A DNA stretch of 34,030 bases from the NCBI GenBank assembly GCA_022769185.1, contig JALEKG010000016.1, positions 1 through 34,030 on the forward strand, in the 5' to 3' direction. Shown here in pieces: positions 17,233-25,039 of the stretch. Every line of letters starts with the position of its first letter. Position 1 is the stretch's first letter. The notes beneath the pieces are model-generated. The model searched no databases and was not told where the DNA came from. It worked only from the letters and a program-made list of their open reading frames with translations. The stretch is from Dorea sp. GTDB lineage: Bacteria > Bacillota > Clostridia > Lachnospirales > Lachnospiraceae. The translations under genes were made by a program, and so were the position numbers.

Positions 17233-18330
17233 ATGAATTTATCAGATTCAAAGAAAAAATTAGCGCTGGGTGGCGCAGTGTGTGGTATTGTAGCGGCAAT
17301 TCTTGCACTGCTTGGGAACCCGGCAAATATGGCATTCTGTATCGCATGTTTTATTCGTGATACAGCCGGCGCCTTTGGAATGCATCAGGCAGAAGCAGTC
17401 CAATATGCGAGACCAGAGATTATAGGATTGGTACTTGGAGCGTTTATCATTTCTGTAGCGACAAAAGAATTCTGTGCTACAGCTGGTTCATCACCGATGA
17501 TCCGTTTTGTGCTTGGTGTAATTATCATGATTGGGGCACTGGTATTCCTTGGATGTCCGCTGCGTATGGTAATTCGTATGTCTGCAGGAGATCTGAATGC
17601 ATGGGTGGCATTAATCGGTTTTATTTTAGGTGTTGCGACAGGGGTATTTGCCCTGAAACAGGGATTCAGTCTGGGAAGAGCGCATGTTACAAATAAAGAA
17701 AGCGGAGCGGTTCTGCCTGTAATTGTAGTTGGAATCCTTGTTCTTGCACTGTGTACTTCTCTGTTGAAAGCAAGTGAAGCAGGCCCTGGAAGTATGCATG
17801 CTCCGATTATCGCATCCTTGATCGGTGGCCTTGTATTTGGAGCAATTGCCCAAAAGACAAGAATGTGCTTCGCCGGAAGCATCCGTGACGTTATTCTTAT
17901 GAAGAATTTCGACCTGCTTAGCGTTATCGTAGGTTTATTTGTTGTTATGCTTGTATTCAATGTTGCAACAGGAAGGTTTATATTAGGCTTTTCTACACCG
18001 GGAGTGATTGCTCATTCTGAACATCTCTGGAATATTCTTGGTATGTATACTGTTGGATTTGCGGCAGTGCTTGCAGGTGGATGCCCACTTCGTCAATTGA
18101 TTTTAGCGGGACAAGGATCATCAGATGCAGCAATGACTGTTGTGGGAATGTTTGTTGGAGCGGCAATGTGTCACAATTTTGGTCTTGCTGCAAGCGGAAC
18201 AGCAATGAATGCAGAGACACAGGAAGTTGTAGCAGGTGCAGTGCCGTTCAATGGTAAAGTTGCATGTATTATCTGTATCATTGTATGTTTTGTCATTGCG
18301 TTTACAAATAAGAGAAAAGAAGCAAAATAA
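17233..18330 (+). CDS. yedE: YedE-family putative selenium transporter
   Basis: 365-aa polytopic membrane protein with about nine or ten helices. It is an internally duplicated YeeE/YedE fold: each half carries a GCPLR motif (FLGCPLRMVIR and GGCPLRQLI) and a Cys near CFAGSIRD. In selenium gene clusters this family is proposed to import a selenium species. The experimentally studied relatives move thiosulfate, so sulfur transport is the alternative. SD AAAGGAGG at normal spacing. It is followed closely by the TusA-like and DUF3343 genes, the common partner set. Confidence 0.9.
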   Translation: MNLSDSKKKLALGGAVCGIVAAILALLGNPANMAFCIACFIRDTAGAFGMHQAEAVQYARPEIIGLVLGAFIISVATKEFCATAGSSPMIRFVLGVIIMIGALVFLGCPLRMVIRMSAGDLNAWVALIGFILGVATGVFALKQGFSLGRAHVTNKESGAVLPVIVVGILVLALCTSLLKASEAGPGSMHAPIIASLIGGLVFGAIAQKTRMCFAGSIRDVILMKNFDLLSVIVGLFVVMLVFNVATGRFILGFSTPGVIAHSEHLWNILGMYTVGFAAVLAGGCPLRQLILAGQGSSDAAMTVVGMFVGAAMCHNFGLAASGTAMNAETQEVVAGAVPFNGKVACIICIIVCFVIAFTNKRKEAK

Positions 18331-18380
18331 GGTTGAAATATCAGGATGTACATAGTATTCTAGGAAAGAAGGGAAATAAT

Positions 18381-18584
18381 ATGAAAGAAGTAGATGCAAG
18401 AGGTCTTTCTTGCCCGGAACCATTAATGTTGACTGCGGAAGCTTTAAAGGCTGCCTCTGGTCCTGTGAAAGTGTTGGTAACGGAGCCACATCAGAAGATG
18501 AATGTAGAAAAATATGCGAAAGATCATGGCAAAAAGCCTGTTTCTACAGAGAAGGACGGCTACTACGAAGTGGTGATTGAGTAA
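18381..18584 (+). CDS. TusA-like sulfurtransferase/carrier, 67 aa
   Basis: A compact single-domain TusA/SirA-like protein, KEVDARGLSCPEPLMLT, whose Cys in the CPxP motif is the expected carrier residue. Partners YedE and DUF3343 on either side point to shuttling of selenium or sulfur from the transporter to SelD, by inference. I choose ATG 18381, which has SD AGAAGGGAAA. The upstream in-frame TTG at 18333 would add 16 residues outside the family domain. Confidence 0.9.
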   Translation: MKEVDARGLSCPEPLMLTAEALKAASGPVKVLVTEPHQKMNVEKYAKDHGKKPVSTEKDGYYEVVIE

Positions 18585-18586
18585 AA

Positions 18587-18823
18587 ATGAGAAAAAAAGA
18601 ATTGAAACTTGTAGTGACATTCCATACAACAGCCGATGCAATGGCAATGGAAAAAGCGTGCAAAGAAAATAATGTGCCAGGAAGGATTATTCCGGTGCCA
18701 AGAGCAATATCTGCAGGATGTGGGCTGTCGTGGTGTGCTGACCTGTCGGACAGAGAAGAGATTGTCTCCATGATGAAAAAGGCAGGAATTGAAGAAGAAG
18801 AGATCCACGAGTGTATGGTATAA
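18587..18823 (+). CDS. DUF3343 putative Se/S carrier-like protein
   Basis: 78 aa, beginning 2 nt after the TusA-like gene, so probably translationally coupled. The sequence KLVVTFHTTADAMAMEKACK, then GRIIPVPRAISAGCGLSWCA, matches the DUF3343/Se-S-carrier family, with a conserved Cys pair (GCGLSWC). Members cluster with yedE and tusA in selenium-using genomes. They may bind or hand over a chalcogen; no biochemistry is evident. Last gene before a strong terminator. Confidence 0.88.
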   Translation: MRKKELKLVVTFHTTADAMAMEKACKENNVPGRIIPVPRAISAGCGLSWCADLSDREEIVSMMKKAGIEEEEIHECMV

Positions 18824-18865
18824 TCGGTCAAGCTTTCAAAATGGGTTGTTGCCGTTAAATGAATG

Positions 18866-18917
18866 AAAAAGGACAGTGTCCCGTGTGAATTCTATTTCAT
18901 GGGACACTGTCCTTTTT
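18866..18917. terminator. Strong bidirectional terminator closing the selenium block
   Basis: A 17-bp perfect stem, AAAAAGGACAGTGTCCC with GGGACACTGTCCTTTTT, with an 18-nt loop. A and T tracts on both sides allow action in both directions, for the DUF3343 transcript and possibly the minus-strand tetR transcript. Confidence 0.9.
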
Positions 18918-18977
18918 ATCTTTCCTATAAAGGCATGCTGATGGTGGCTGGATGCCCTGCATACCTTTGCGCTTTTC

Positions 18978-19035
18978 GCATCGATATACAGATGGCAGCA
19001 CAATATGAGATGTGTTAACATCTGTATATCGATGC
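18978..19035. repeat. 17-bp perfect inverted repeat overlapping the tetR stop
   Basis: GCATCGATATACAGATG (18978-18994) and CATCTGTATATCGATGC (19019-19035) are exact inverted copies separated by 24 nt. The right arm overlaps the tetR stop codon. No U tract follows in either direction, so it is not a standard terminator. The rest of 18918-18977 shows no gene. Confidence 0.7.
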
Positions 19036-19622
19036 TAGATTCCTTTGACAAACATGTCGAGAAGATGAGGAAGCAGTTTGTCACTGCGTTCAGTCAGAGA
19101 ATACTTTCCTTTAAATAGTGCCCAGTCATACAGTAGGGCACGTTCATACATTGCATAAAGATTCATCAGTTCTTTTGCGCTGCTTGTGTTTTTAAATTCT
19201 CCTTTATCCAGTCCATCCTGCATAATTTCAATAATCCATTTAAAATAAAAACGTTTGTGATCGGATAAGGATGGCTGATCTTTGGTGATTAACTGAGAAG
19301 AATACAGATAAGCCAGCAAATGAATATCCACACTTGTTTCAATCATGTAGAAAAGTTCATGATTTAAAAACAAAAGTTTATCATAACATGATAGATCTGG
19401 ATCTATAACAGCGGAAAGCTCTTCGTACTTCTGGTCGAATAAATAAGAAAGAGAATTCAGAAGAGATTCTTTTCCTTTAAAATAGTGGTAAAATGTTCCT
19501 TTTGATGTTTTCGAAACAGCAATGATATCTTCTACAGTTGTCTGATCGTATCCATCTTTATAAAAAAGACTCCATGCAGCTTTCACGATGCGGCTTTTTG
19601 TAGATTGTCGTTTACGTGGCAT
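19035..19622 (-). CDS. TetR/AcrR-family transcriptional regulator
   Basis: 195 aa. An N-terminal TetR HTH (RIVKAAWSLFYKDGYDQTTVEDIIAVSKTSKGTFYHYFKGKESLL) is followed by an all-helical ligand-binding domain without a recognisable family match. It lies downstream of prdF on the same strand, separated by a terminator at 19688-19711, so it may have its own promoter. A role in controlling the prd genes is plausible from position only. The two identical palindromes at 20823 and 21210 are candidate operators. SD AAAGGA precedes the ATG. Confidence 0.87.
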   Translation of the reverse strand: MPRKRQSTKSRIVKAAWSLFYKDGYDQTTVEDIIAVSKTSKGTFYHYFKGKESLLNSLSYLFDQKYEELSAVIDPDLSCYDKLLFLNHELFYMIETSVDIHLLAYLYSSQLITKDQPSLSDHKRFYFKWIIEIMQDGLDKGEFKNTSSAKELMNLYAMYERALLYDWALFKGKYSLTERSDKLLPHLLDMFVKGI

Positions 19623-19687
19623 TGGTAATCATTCCTTTCTTGCTTTTCCTTTGTAAATGCTTATTTGGATGCATGGATGCTATATAA

Positions 19688-19711
19688 ACAGAAGCGGATA
19701 TGAAATCCGCT
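19688..19711 (-). terminator. Terminator after prdF
   Basis: AGCGGAT/ATCCGCT stem with a 5-nt loop, followed on the minus strand by TCTGTTTAT. A modest T tract; likely partial. Confidence 0.6.
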
Positions 19712-19750
19712 CCTGCCTATGATACCAATAAATTTTGATTGCTCTATTGA

Positions 19751-20785
19751 TTATCCAACCTGGAAACCATATTTTAATGGGTCTGTTGGATCAATCAGAT
19801 ATGTAGCAACTCCGGTCAGATAACAGCTTCCTGTGATCATTGGGATAACTGCATCGTAATCTGCAACTTTTGTTGTTTCCTTAATAACGCCTTTGAAACG
19901 GCTACCGATAAAGCTTTCATAGATAAATTCTTCTCCGACACCGATTTCGCCCCAATGATGAAGTGTAGCCAGTTTTGCACTTGTACCAGTTCCACATGGA
20001 GAACGGTCAGCCATAGCATCACCGAAGATTACTACGTTTCTCATGTTTGCTTTATCAGGATTCGGAGTTGGTCCATAGAATTCAACCAAATCAACAGAAT
20101 CAATGTCAAGGAGAGGATGCTTTACAGGGATCTCCTTACTGATAGCATCTAAGATCTTCATTCCTAAAGCAGCGTATGCCGGAACGGATTTGGAATTGAT
20201 CTCGCCAAGATCAAGCTTCGTAGTATCAACCAATGCAAAGAAACTTCCGCCAAAGGAAATGGTGAATTCAATTTCTTTTCCATCAATTGTTACTTTCTGA
20301 TTTTCCTTATAAACAAATGCAGGAACATTAGTTAATGTAACACTTTCAACTTTTCCGTCTTTTACGATTGCAGTTGTACGGATTAATCCTGCAGGTGCAT
20401 CTAATACAACTTCGTTCTCTCCTTCGTGAGATTCAACAAGACCGGCTTCGATGGCTACAGTTACTGCACCAATTGTACAGTGTCCGCACATATTCAGGTA
20501 TCCGCCTGTATCCATAAACATTACCCCAAAGTCTGCTTCTGGATTAACAGGTTTGCAAAGAAAAGCACCAAACATGTCGTGATGTCCTCGTGGTTCGAAC
20601 ATTAGAGCAGTACGAACATGGTCGTAGTTCGTCTCCATCCATTTTTTCTTTTCGATCATTGTGTTGCCTTCCGGCTCTGGAAATCCGCCGATTACTACAC
20701 GACAGAATTCTCCAACGGTATGAGCGTCTACTACCTGTAAAGCGGCTTCAAACCGGTCGAAGTTAACGTTTGCTTTTAACTCCAT
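19751..20785 (-). CDS. prdF: Proline racemase PrdF
   Basis: 344 aa. The proline racemase/hydroxyproline epimerase fold has both catalytic cysteines: NMCGHCTIGAV (Cys100) and DRSPCGTGTSAK (Cys264), as in the characterised two-base racemases. It converts L-proline into D-proline, the substrate of the PrdAB reductase, in the cytosol. Its place beside prdC-prdA-prdB makes the proline assignment safe over 4-hydroxyproline epimerase. It is transcribed away from tRNA-Sec and prdC. SD AAGGAGGT lies 7 nt before the ATG, and a palindrome lies in its leader at 20823-20837. Confidence 0.93.
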   Translation of the reverse strand: MELKANVNFDRFEAALQVVDAHTVGEFCRVVIGGFPEPEGNTMIEKKKWMETNYDHVRTALMFEPRGHHDMFGAFLCKPVNPEADFGVMFMDTGGYLNMCGHCTIGAVTVAIEAGLVESHEGENEVVLDAPAGLIRTTAIVKDGKVESVTLTNVPAFVYKENQKVTIDGKEIEFTISFGGSFFALVDTTKLDLGEINSKSVPAYAALGMKILDAISKEIPVKHPLLDIDSVDLVEFYGPTPNPDKANMRNVVIFGDAMADRSPCGTGTSAKLATLHHWGEIGVGEEFIYESFIGSRFKGVIKETTKVADYDAVIPMITGSCYLTGVATYLIDPTDPLKYGFQVG

Positions 20786-20822
20786 AATTATTACCTCCTT
20801 AAAAGTATAGAAATGATCACCT

Positions 20823-20837
20823 ATAGATAAAATCTAT
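20823..20837. promoter_or_regulatory. Palindrome ATAGATAAAATCTAT upstream of prdF
   Basis: ATAGAT-AAA-ATCTAT is a perfect inverted repeat 37 nt before the prdF start. The same 15 bases occur again at 21211-21225 in front of prdC. The pair is a candidate shared operator. Confidence 0.6.
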
Positions 20838-20921
20838 GAGGCGCTATAAAAATGCACCGGAGATACTTTGTATCTGTTGTGCCTTTTATTCAAATAAATC
20901 ACAGAATTTTACCATGTAAAT

Positions 20922-20985
20922 GACATAAAATTAACAAATAGACTACGTTCTAGAATGAAGTTCATCTTGTTAATATCATTATGTC
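20922..20985. promoter_or_regulatory. 64-bp imperfect palindrome in the prdF/tRNA-Sec divergent region
   Basis: GACATAA-AATTAACAA (20922-20937) mirrors TTGTTAAT-ATCATTATGTC (20967-20985), and the centre holds TTCTAGAA (20948-20955). The octamer TTGTTAAT occurs in both arms and again at 21066-21073 across the tRNA-Sec -10 box. This has the shape of a divergent operator. The rest of 20786-21091 is AT-rich, with no ORF. Confidence 0.55.
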
Positions 20986-21040
20986 GGAAAAAGCTTGAAA
21001 AGTCAATGCTTTTTTGATATTATAAAAATAAATAAAATAG

Positions 21041-21069
21041 TTGAAATATGCGAAAAAATATGCTATTGT
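21041..21069 (+). promoter_or_regulatory. Promoter of tRNA-Sec (and perhaps prdC)
   Basis: TTGAAA and TATTGT with a 17-nt spacer; the tRNA starts 22 nt downstream of the -10 box. Confidence 0.65.
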
Positions 21070-21091
21070 TAATTCGCAAACAAATGAATAT

Positions 21092-21189
21092 GGGGGTAGA
21101 TGGGTGACTGGTGTGCCTCCTAGTCTTCAAAACTAGTGTGGGGCGTTAAGAGCGTCCTGGGTGGGTTCGATTCCCACATGCCCTCGCCA
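21092..21189 (+). tRNA. selC: tRNA-Sec (anticodon UCA)
   Basis: 98 nt including an encoded CCA (21187-21189). The long acceptor GGGGGTA pairs with TGCCCTC (with G-U pairs), and the discriminator is G. The anticodon stem CTAGT/ACTAG closes CTTCAAA, giving anticodon TCA that reads UGA. The long variable arm has GGGCG/CGTCC, and the T arm is GGTGGGTTCGATTCCCAC. The 95-nt body is the size expected for bacterial tRNA-Sec. It is placed between prdF and prdC rather than with selA-selB. Confidence 0.96.
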
Positions 21190-21209
21190 AAAAAAGAGAA
21201 TACTTTTAA

Positions 21210-21226
21210 TATAGATAAAATCTATA
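21210..21226. promoter_or_regulatory. Palindrome TATAGATAAAATCTATA between tRNA-Sec and prdC
   Basis: A 17-bp inverted repeat around an AAA centre, 20 nt after the tRNA CCA and about 105 nt before the prdC start. Its core is identical to the palindrome at 20823-20837. Confidence 0.6.
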
Positions 21227-21243
21227 AAACTAAATACTGTGGA

Positions 21244-21280
21244 ATAAGTAAACGAATTGGAGAAATTCGTTTTCGCTTAT
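21244..21280 (+). other. Leader hairpin before prdC
   Basis: AAACGAATT-GGAGA-AATTCGTTT is a 9-bp perfect stem, extended outward by ATAAG/CTTAT. It is followed by ATATAT rather than a T tract, so termination is uncertain. It may separate tRNA-Sec from prdC or stabilise the prdC mRNA. Confidence 0.55.
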
Positions 21281-21330
21281 ATATAATCAATGATTAATAA
21301 TGAAGAAAAAGAGAAAAGGAGATGTGCGTC

Positions 21331-22746
21331 ATGGGAAATGTACAATTGTTATTGCGCCAGCATGTAGGTGCGCCGTGTGCACCGTGTGTTGAAGTTGGGG
21401 CAGAGGTTAAAAAAGGTACTCTCATTGCTACACCTACCGGACTGGGAGCTAATATTTTCTCCAGTGTATACGGTAAGGTAGTTGAGATTACAGATGATCG
21501 CATTATTATTGAGGCGGCAGATGAGCAACCAGACGAGTTCGTTCCGATTGATGTTCCGGCAGATGCGAGCAAGCTTGATATGGTAAAAGCAGCCGGTGTT
21601 GTCGGTATGGGTGGTGCAGGATTCCCTACAGGAGTCAAACTGAATATTAACCTTTCTGAGACACCACTTGGGGAGATGAATCCGGAGATCAATCCAGAAA
21701 TTGATGATGTAGAGGAACCTGGAAAATATAGCTACATTTTAATAAATGCAGCTGAGTGTGAACCGGGACTTGAACACAATATCAGACAGCTCGAAGAGCA
21801 GTGCGACAAGTGCCTTCGCGGTGTAAAATACTGTATGGAGATTACACAGGCTGACAAAGCAATCTTTGCTATTAAGAAGAAAAACAAAAAAGCTGTGAAG
21901 ACATTGATGGCAGCGATCGAAAACGAAGAGAACATTTCAATGCATCTGCTTCCTGATATTTACCCAATGGGTGAAGAACGTGCGGTTGTTAGAGAGTGTC
22001 TTGGGCTGAACCTTGATACAACACAGCTTCCGTCAGCGGCAAGAGCCGTTGTTGTAAACCTTGAGACAGCAGCAAGAATTGCTGAGGCAATTGATGAAAA
22101 GAGACCATGCATCAGCAAGAACATGACAGTTCGTGGAAATATCAAAGGTGGAAATGCTGCACATGTATTCATGGATGTTCCGATTGGCGTCTCTGTTGGT
22201 GAAATGATCGAAAAAGCCGGTGGATTTGACAAGCCGGATGAAGTTGGTGAAATTATCATGGGTGGAGCTTTCACGGGGCGTGCAGCAGAGCTTGACGAGC
22301 CAACAACAAAGACGACAGGTGGTATTCTTACAACATACAGGATGCCTGATCTTACAGGCAAGAAGGTAGGACTCCTTGTATGTGCATGTGGCGGTAACGA
22401 AGCACGTATGCGTGTAATCGCAGAAAAGATGCATGGTGAAGTTGTGTCTGTATGTAGATGTAAACAGGCAATTGAAAACAAACCGGGTGCACCGCTGAAG
22501 TGCCTTCGTCCTGGAAACTGTCCTGGACAGGTTAAGAACAATATGCAGTTTAAGAAAGATGGCTGTGAATATATTATCATTGGAAACTGTTCAGACTGTA
22601 CCAACACAGTTATGGCATCTGCTCCTCAGATGGGCCTGAAAGTATTCCATCAGACAGACCATGTAATGAGAGCAGTTGGTCACGCACAGTATCGTCAGCT
22701 TACAGTATCTAAATGGGTTGACCAGGATATTGATGTAGAAGACTAG
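21331..22746 (+). CDS. prdC: PrdC, RnfC-like electron transfer protein of the proline reductase cluster
   Basis: 471 aa. The N-terminal RnfC/barrel-sandwich-like region (LLLRQHVGAPCAPCVEVGAEVKKGTLIATP) is followed by GMGGAGFPTGVKL, the flavin/NADH-binding-like glycine motif of RnfC and NuoF relatives. The C-terminal half is cysteine-rich (CACGG, CRCKQ, CLRPGNCPG, CEYIIIGNCSDC). In prd clusters it is thought to pass electrons, possibly from Rnf or NADH, to the reductase. I see no in-frame UGA, so this copy is not a selenoprotein. I choose ATG 21331 because the SD AAAAGGAG abuts the earlier ATG at 21322 with no spacing. Confidence 0.9.
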   Translation: MGNVQLLLRQHVGAPCAPCVEVGAEVKKGTLIATPTGLGANIFSSVYGKVVEITDDRIIIEAADEQPDEFVPIDVPADASKLDMVKAAGVVGMGGAGFPTGVKLNINLSETPLGEMNPEINPEIDDVEEPGKYSYILINAAECEPGLEHNIRQLEEQCDKCLRGVKYCMEITQADKAIFAIKKKNKKAVKTLMAAIENEENISMHLLPDIYPMGEERAVVRECLGLNLDTTQLPSAARAVVVNLETAARIAEAIDEKRPCISKNMTVRGNIKGGNAAHVFMDVPIGVSVGEMIEKAGGFDKPDEVGEIIMGGAFTGRAAELDEPTTKTTGGILTTYRMPDLTGKKVGLLVCACGGNEARMRVIAEKMHGEVVSVCRCKQAIENKPGAPLKCLRPGNCPGQVKNNMQFKKDGCEYIIIGNCSDCTNTVMASAPQMGLKVFHQTDHVMRAVGHAQYRQLTVSKWVDQDIDVED

Positions 22747-22766
22747 TTATGGTATAAATTGCGGAA

Positions 22767-22797
22767 GCGAGGAGTGATCCCCGATATAACTCCTTGC
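22767..22797 (+). other. Hairpin between prdC and prdA
   Basis: GCGAGGAGT pairs with ACTCCTTGC (one G-U) over a 13-nt loop. No T tract follows, so it may act as an mRNA processing or stability element. It could help PrdA, the more abundant enzyme subunit, accumulate relative to PrdC; that is inference. Confidence 0.5.
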
Positions 22798-22858
22798 GAA
22801 GCGATTATATATATGTGAATTATCACAATCAGCAAAGCAATTAAAAGGAGGGAACAGT

Positions 22859-24724
22859 ATGTCTATTACAGCTGAAACAGCGAAACAACATGCAAATGAT
22901 CCTGCAGTGTTATGCTGTAGAGCAGAAGCTGGAATCATTATTGAACCGGCAAATCTTGAAGATCCAGCAATTTTTGATGAGTTAGTTGACTCTGGATTAT
23001 TGAATCTTGATGGATGTTTAAAAATTGGACAAATTTTAGGAGCAAAACTTACAAAAACTCTTGATTCTCTTTCTCCGTTGACAGCGGATGTCGTTGAGGG
23101 GGCAAAAGATTCTGTAGAGGAAGAGGTAGAGGAAGCAGTTGAGGAAGCAGTTCCGGCAGCAGCTCCGGCAGCTCCGGCAGCAGCAGCTCCGGCAGCAGCA
23201 ACAACAGTTTCAGGCGGAGTTCTTAAAATCCACATTGGCGAAGGAAAAGATATTGATCTTTCTATCCCGGTTGGTGCACTCGGCGGAGGCGCTGAGGCAG
23301 TAGAAGTAGCTCCGGCAGCAGCTCCGGCAGCTCCGACAGCTGAAGAAGTAGCAAAAGAAGGAAAGGTTATCAGAAGCCTTACAAGAAAACATTTTGCTAT
23401 CACAGAAGTTAAGAGAGGGCCAGAGACAAAGATCGAAGGAACAGTTCTTACAATCCGTGAAGGTATTGAAGCAGATGTAATTGCTAATTCTGATCTTGTT
23501 AAAGATTTCCATCTTGAAATCGTTACACCAAAAGAGTATCACACATATTCTGAGACAATCATGGACGTTCAGCCAATCGCAACAAAAGAAGGCGATGCAA
23601 AGATCGGACAGGGCGTTACAAGAGTAATCGATGGCGCTATCATGATGCTTTCAGGAACAGACGAAGGTGGCGTCCAGATCGGTGAGTTCGGTTCTTCTGA
23701 AGGATATATGGATGAAAACATTATGTGGGGACGTCCAGGCTGTCCAGATAAAGGAGAAATCTTTATCAAAGGTAATATCGTAGTTCAGGAAAAGACAAAC
23801 ATGGAACGTCGTGGACCTATGGCTGCACATACAGCATTTGATATTGTCACACAGGAAATCCGTGAAGCGTTGAAGAAACTTGAAGAAGATCTTGTAGTAG
23901 ATACAGAGGAATTCGTTCAGGTTCGTCACCCGGGTCAGAAGAAAGTAGTTATTTGTAAAGAAATCATGGGACAGGGAGCTATGCATGATAACTTCATCCT
24001 TCCGGTAGAACCATGTGGAATTCTTGGAGCAAGAGCTAACGTTGACCTTGGTAACCTCCCGGTATGTATGAGCCCGTTGGAAGTTCTTGATGGATGTATC
24101 CACGCTCTTACATGTATCGGACCTGCATCTAAAGAGATGACAAGACATTACTGGAGAGAGCCACTTGTACTTGAGGCACTGGCTGATCCGGAAATTGACC
24201 TTTGTGGTGTAATCTTTGTTGGATCTCCACAGATCAACGCTGAGAAGTTCTATGTATCTGAAAGACTTGGTCAGACTGTAGAAATGATGGACGTTGACGG
24301 TGCATTCATTACAACGGAAGGTTTCGGAAATAACCATATCGACTTTGCAAGTCATCATGAGCAGATCGGTATGAGAGGGGTTCCTGTAGTAGGACTTTCA
24401 TACTGTGCAGTTCAGGGAGCACTTGTAGTTGGTAACAAGTACATGACAGCACTGGTAGATAATAACAAATCTGAAGGCGGTATTGAGAACGAAATCCTTG
24501 GAAACAATACACTTTGCCATGAAGATGCAATTCGTGCTCTTGAGATGCTTAAAGTTCAGATGGCAGGCGAAACAGTTAAACCAGCTGAAAAGAAGTGGAA
24601 TCCGAACGTTAAGGCCACTAACATTGAAGTGATTGAAGATGCTATTGGATGCAAGATTGATCTTGTAGAAAATGAGCAGGCACTTCCACTCAGCCAGAAA
24701 CGTATTGATAAAGGATACAACTAA
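22859..24724 (+). CDS. prdA: D-proline reductase proprotein PrdA
   Basis: 621 aa. The proprotein is cleaved at a cysteine that becomes the pyruvoyl cofactor. The expected site is Cys403 in GNLPVCMSPLEVLDGC. Cleavage there leaves an N-terminal part of 402 residues and a C-terminal part of 219 residues, in line with the roughly 45- and 23-kDa subunits described for the Clostridium sticklandii enzyme. Two Ala/Pro-rich linkers (around residues 98-123 and 150-162, coded by GCTCCGGCAGCA-like repeats at about 23153-23205 and 23310-23338) separate an N-terminal region from the catalytic body. With PrdB it reduces D-proline to 5-aminovalerate in the cytosol. SD AAAGGAGG. Confidence 0.95.
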   Translation: MSITAETAKQHANDPAVLCCRAEAGIIIEPANLEDPAIFDELVDSGLLNLDGCLKIGQILGAKLTKTLDSLSPLTADVVEGAKDSVEEEVEEAVEEAVPAAAPAAPAAAAPAAATTVSGGVLKIHIGEGKDIDLSIPVGALGGGAEAVEVAPAAAPAAPTAEEVAKEGKVIRSLTRKHFAITEVKRGPETKIEGTVLTIREGIEADVIANSDLVKDFHLEIVTPKEYHTYSETIMDVQPIATKEGDAKIGQGVTRVIDGAIMMLSGTDEGGVQIGEFGSSEGYMDENIMWGRPGCPDKGEIFIKGNIVVQEKTNMERRGPMAAHTAFDIVTQEIREALKKLEEDLVVDTEEFVQVRHPGQKKVVICKEIMGQGAMHDNFILPVEPCGILGARANVDLGNLPVCMSPLEVLDGCIHALTCIGPASKEMTRHYWREPLVLEALADPEIDLCGVIFVGSPQINAEKFYVSERLGQTVEMMDVDGAFITTEGFGNNHIDFASHHEQIGMRGVPVVGLSYCAVQGALVVGNKYMTALVDNNKSEGGIENEILGNNTLCHEDAIRALEMLKVQMAGETVKPAEKKWNPNVKATNIEVIEDAIGCKIDLVENEQALPLSQKRIDKGYN

Positions 24725-24740
24725 GAATAAGGTGTTTTAA

Positions 24741-25037
24741 ATGAATGACGAACGATTGAAATATGGTGACAGAATCATATACATGGAAGGAATTTGTGTT
24801 GATGTTGATGATTGCAGCATCAGTGTAGATTTGAAGGGACGATTAGGATTTTTCAAGGCTCCGAAGAGAATGTTCATTTGTGATACTGAACCAAAGATTG
24901 GTCAGGAATTTGGATGGCATATGAGTTTCCCGGAACAGCTTGGTCCTGAAATCCATGAAAAGTACGTCAGTAATTTAGAAAAAGAGCGGCGTAAACAAGC
25001 AGAAATGAGCGCTCGGTTAAAGAAAGAGGAGGAATAA
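24741..25037 (+). CDS. Small prd-cluster protein between prdA and prdB (CBO2463/CBO2479-like)
   Basis: 98 aa. A beta-rich N-terminal half (GDRIIYMEGICVDVDDCSISVDLKGRLGFFKAP) leads into a Lys/Glu-rich, probably coiled C-terminal helix (LEKERRKQAEMSARLKKEEE). It lies 16 nt after prdA and 2 nt before prdB, within one transcript. I recall small proteins of this type (CBO2463/CBO2479 domain) in prd clusters of other clostridia. No function is known; an assembly or regulatory partner of the reductase is possible. Confidence 0.75.
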   Translation: MNDERLKYGDRIIYMEGICVDVDDCSISVDLKGRLGFFKAPKRMFICDTEPKIGQEFGWHMSFPEQLGPEIHEKYVSNLEKERRKQAEMSARLKKEEE

Positions 25038-25039
25038 AA

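Noticed and set aside
17385..17960. 191-codon minus-strand ORF inside yedE
   Set aside because: Shadow frame of a hydrophobic gene; no RBS and no family-like sequence.
22814..22827. TGTGA-ATTA-TCACA before prdA as a CRP or Rex site
   Set aside because: The spacer is 4 nt rather than 6, and only one copy is present, so the match is too weak to call.
23651..24358. 235-codon minus-strand ORF inside prdA
   Set aside because: Shadow of prdA; Cys/Phe/Ser-rich translation and no RBS.
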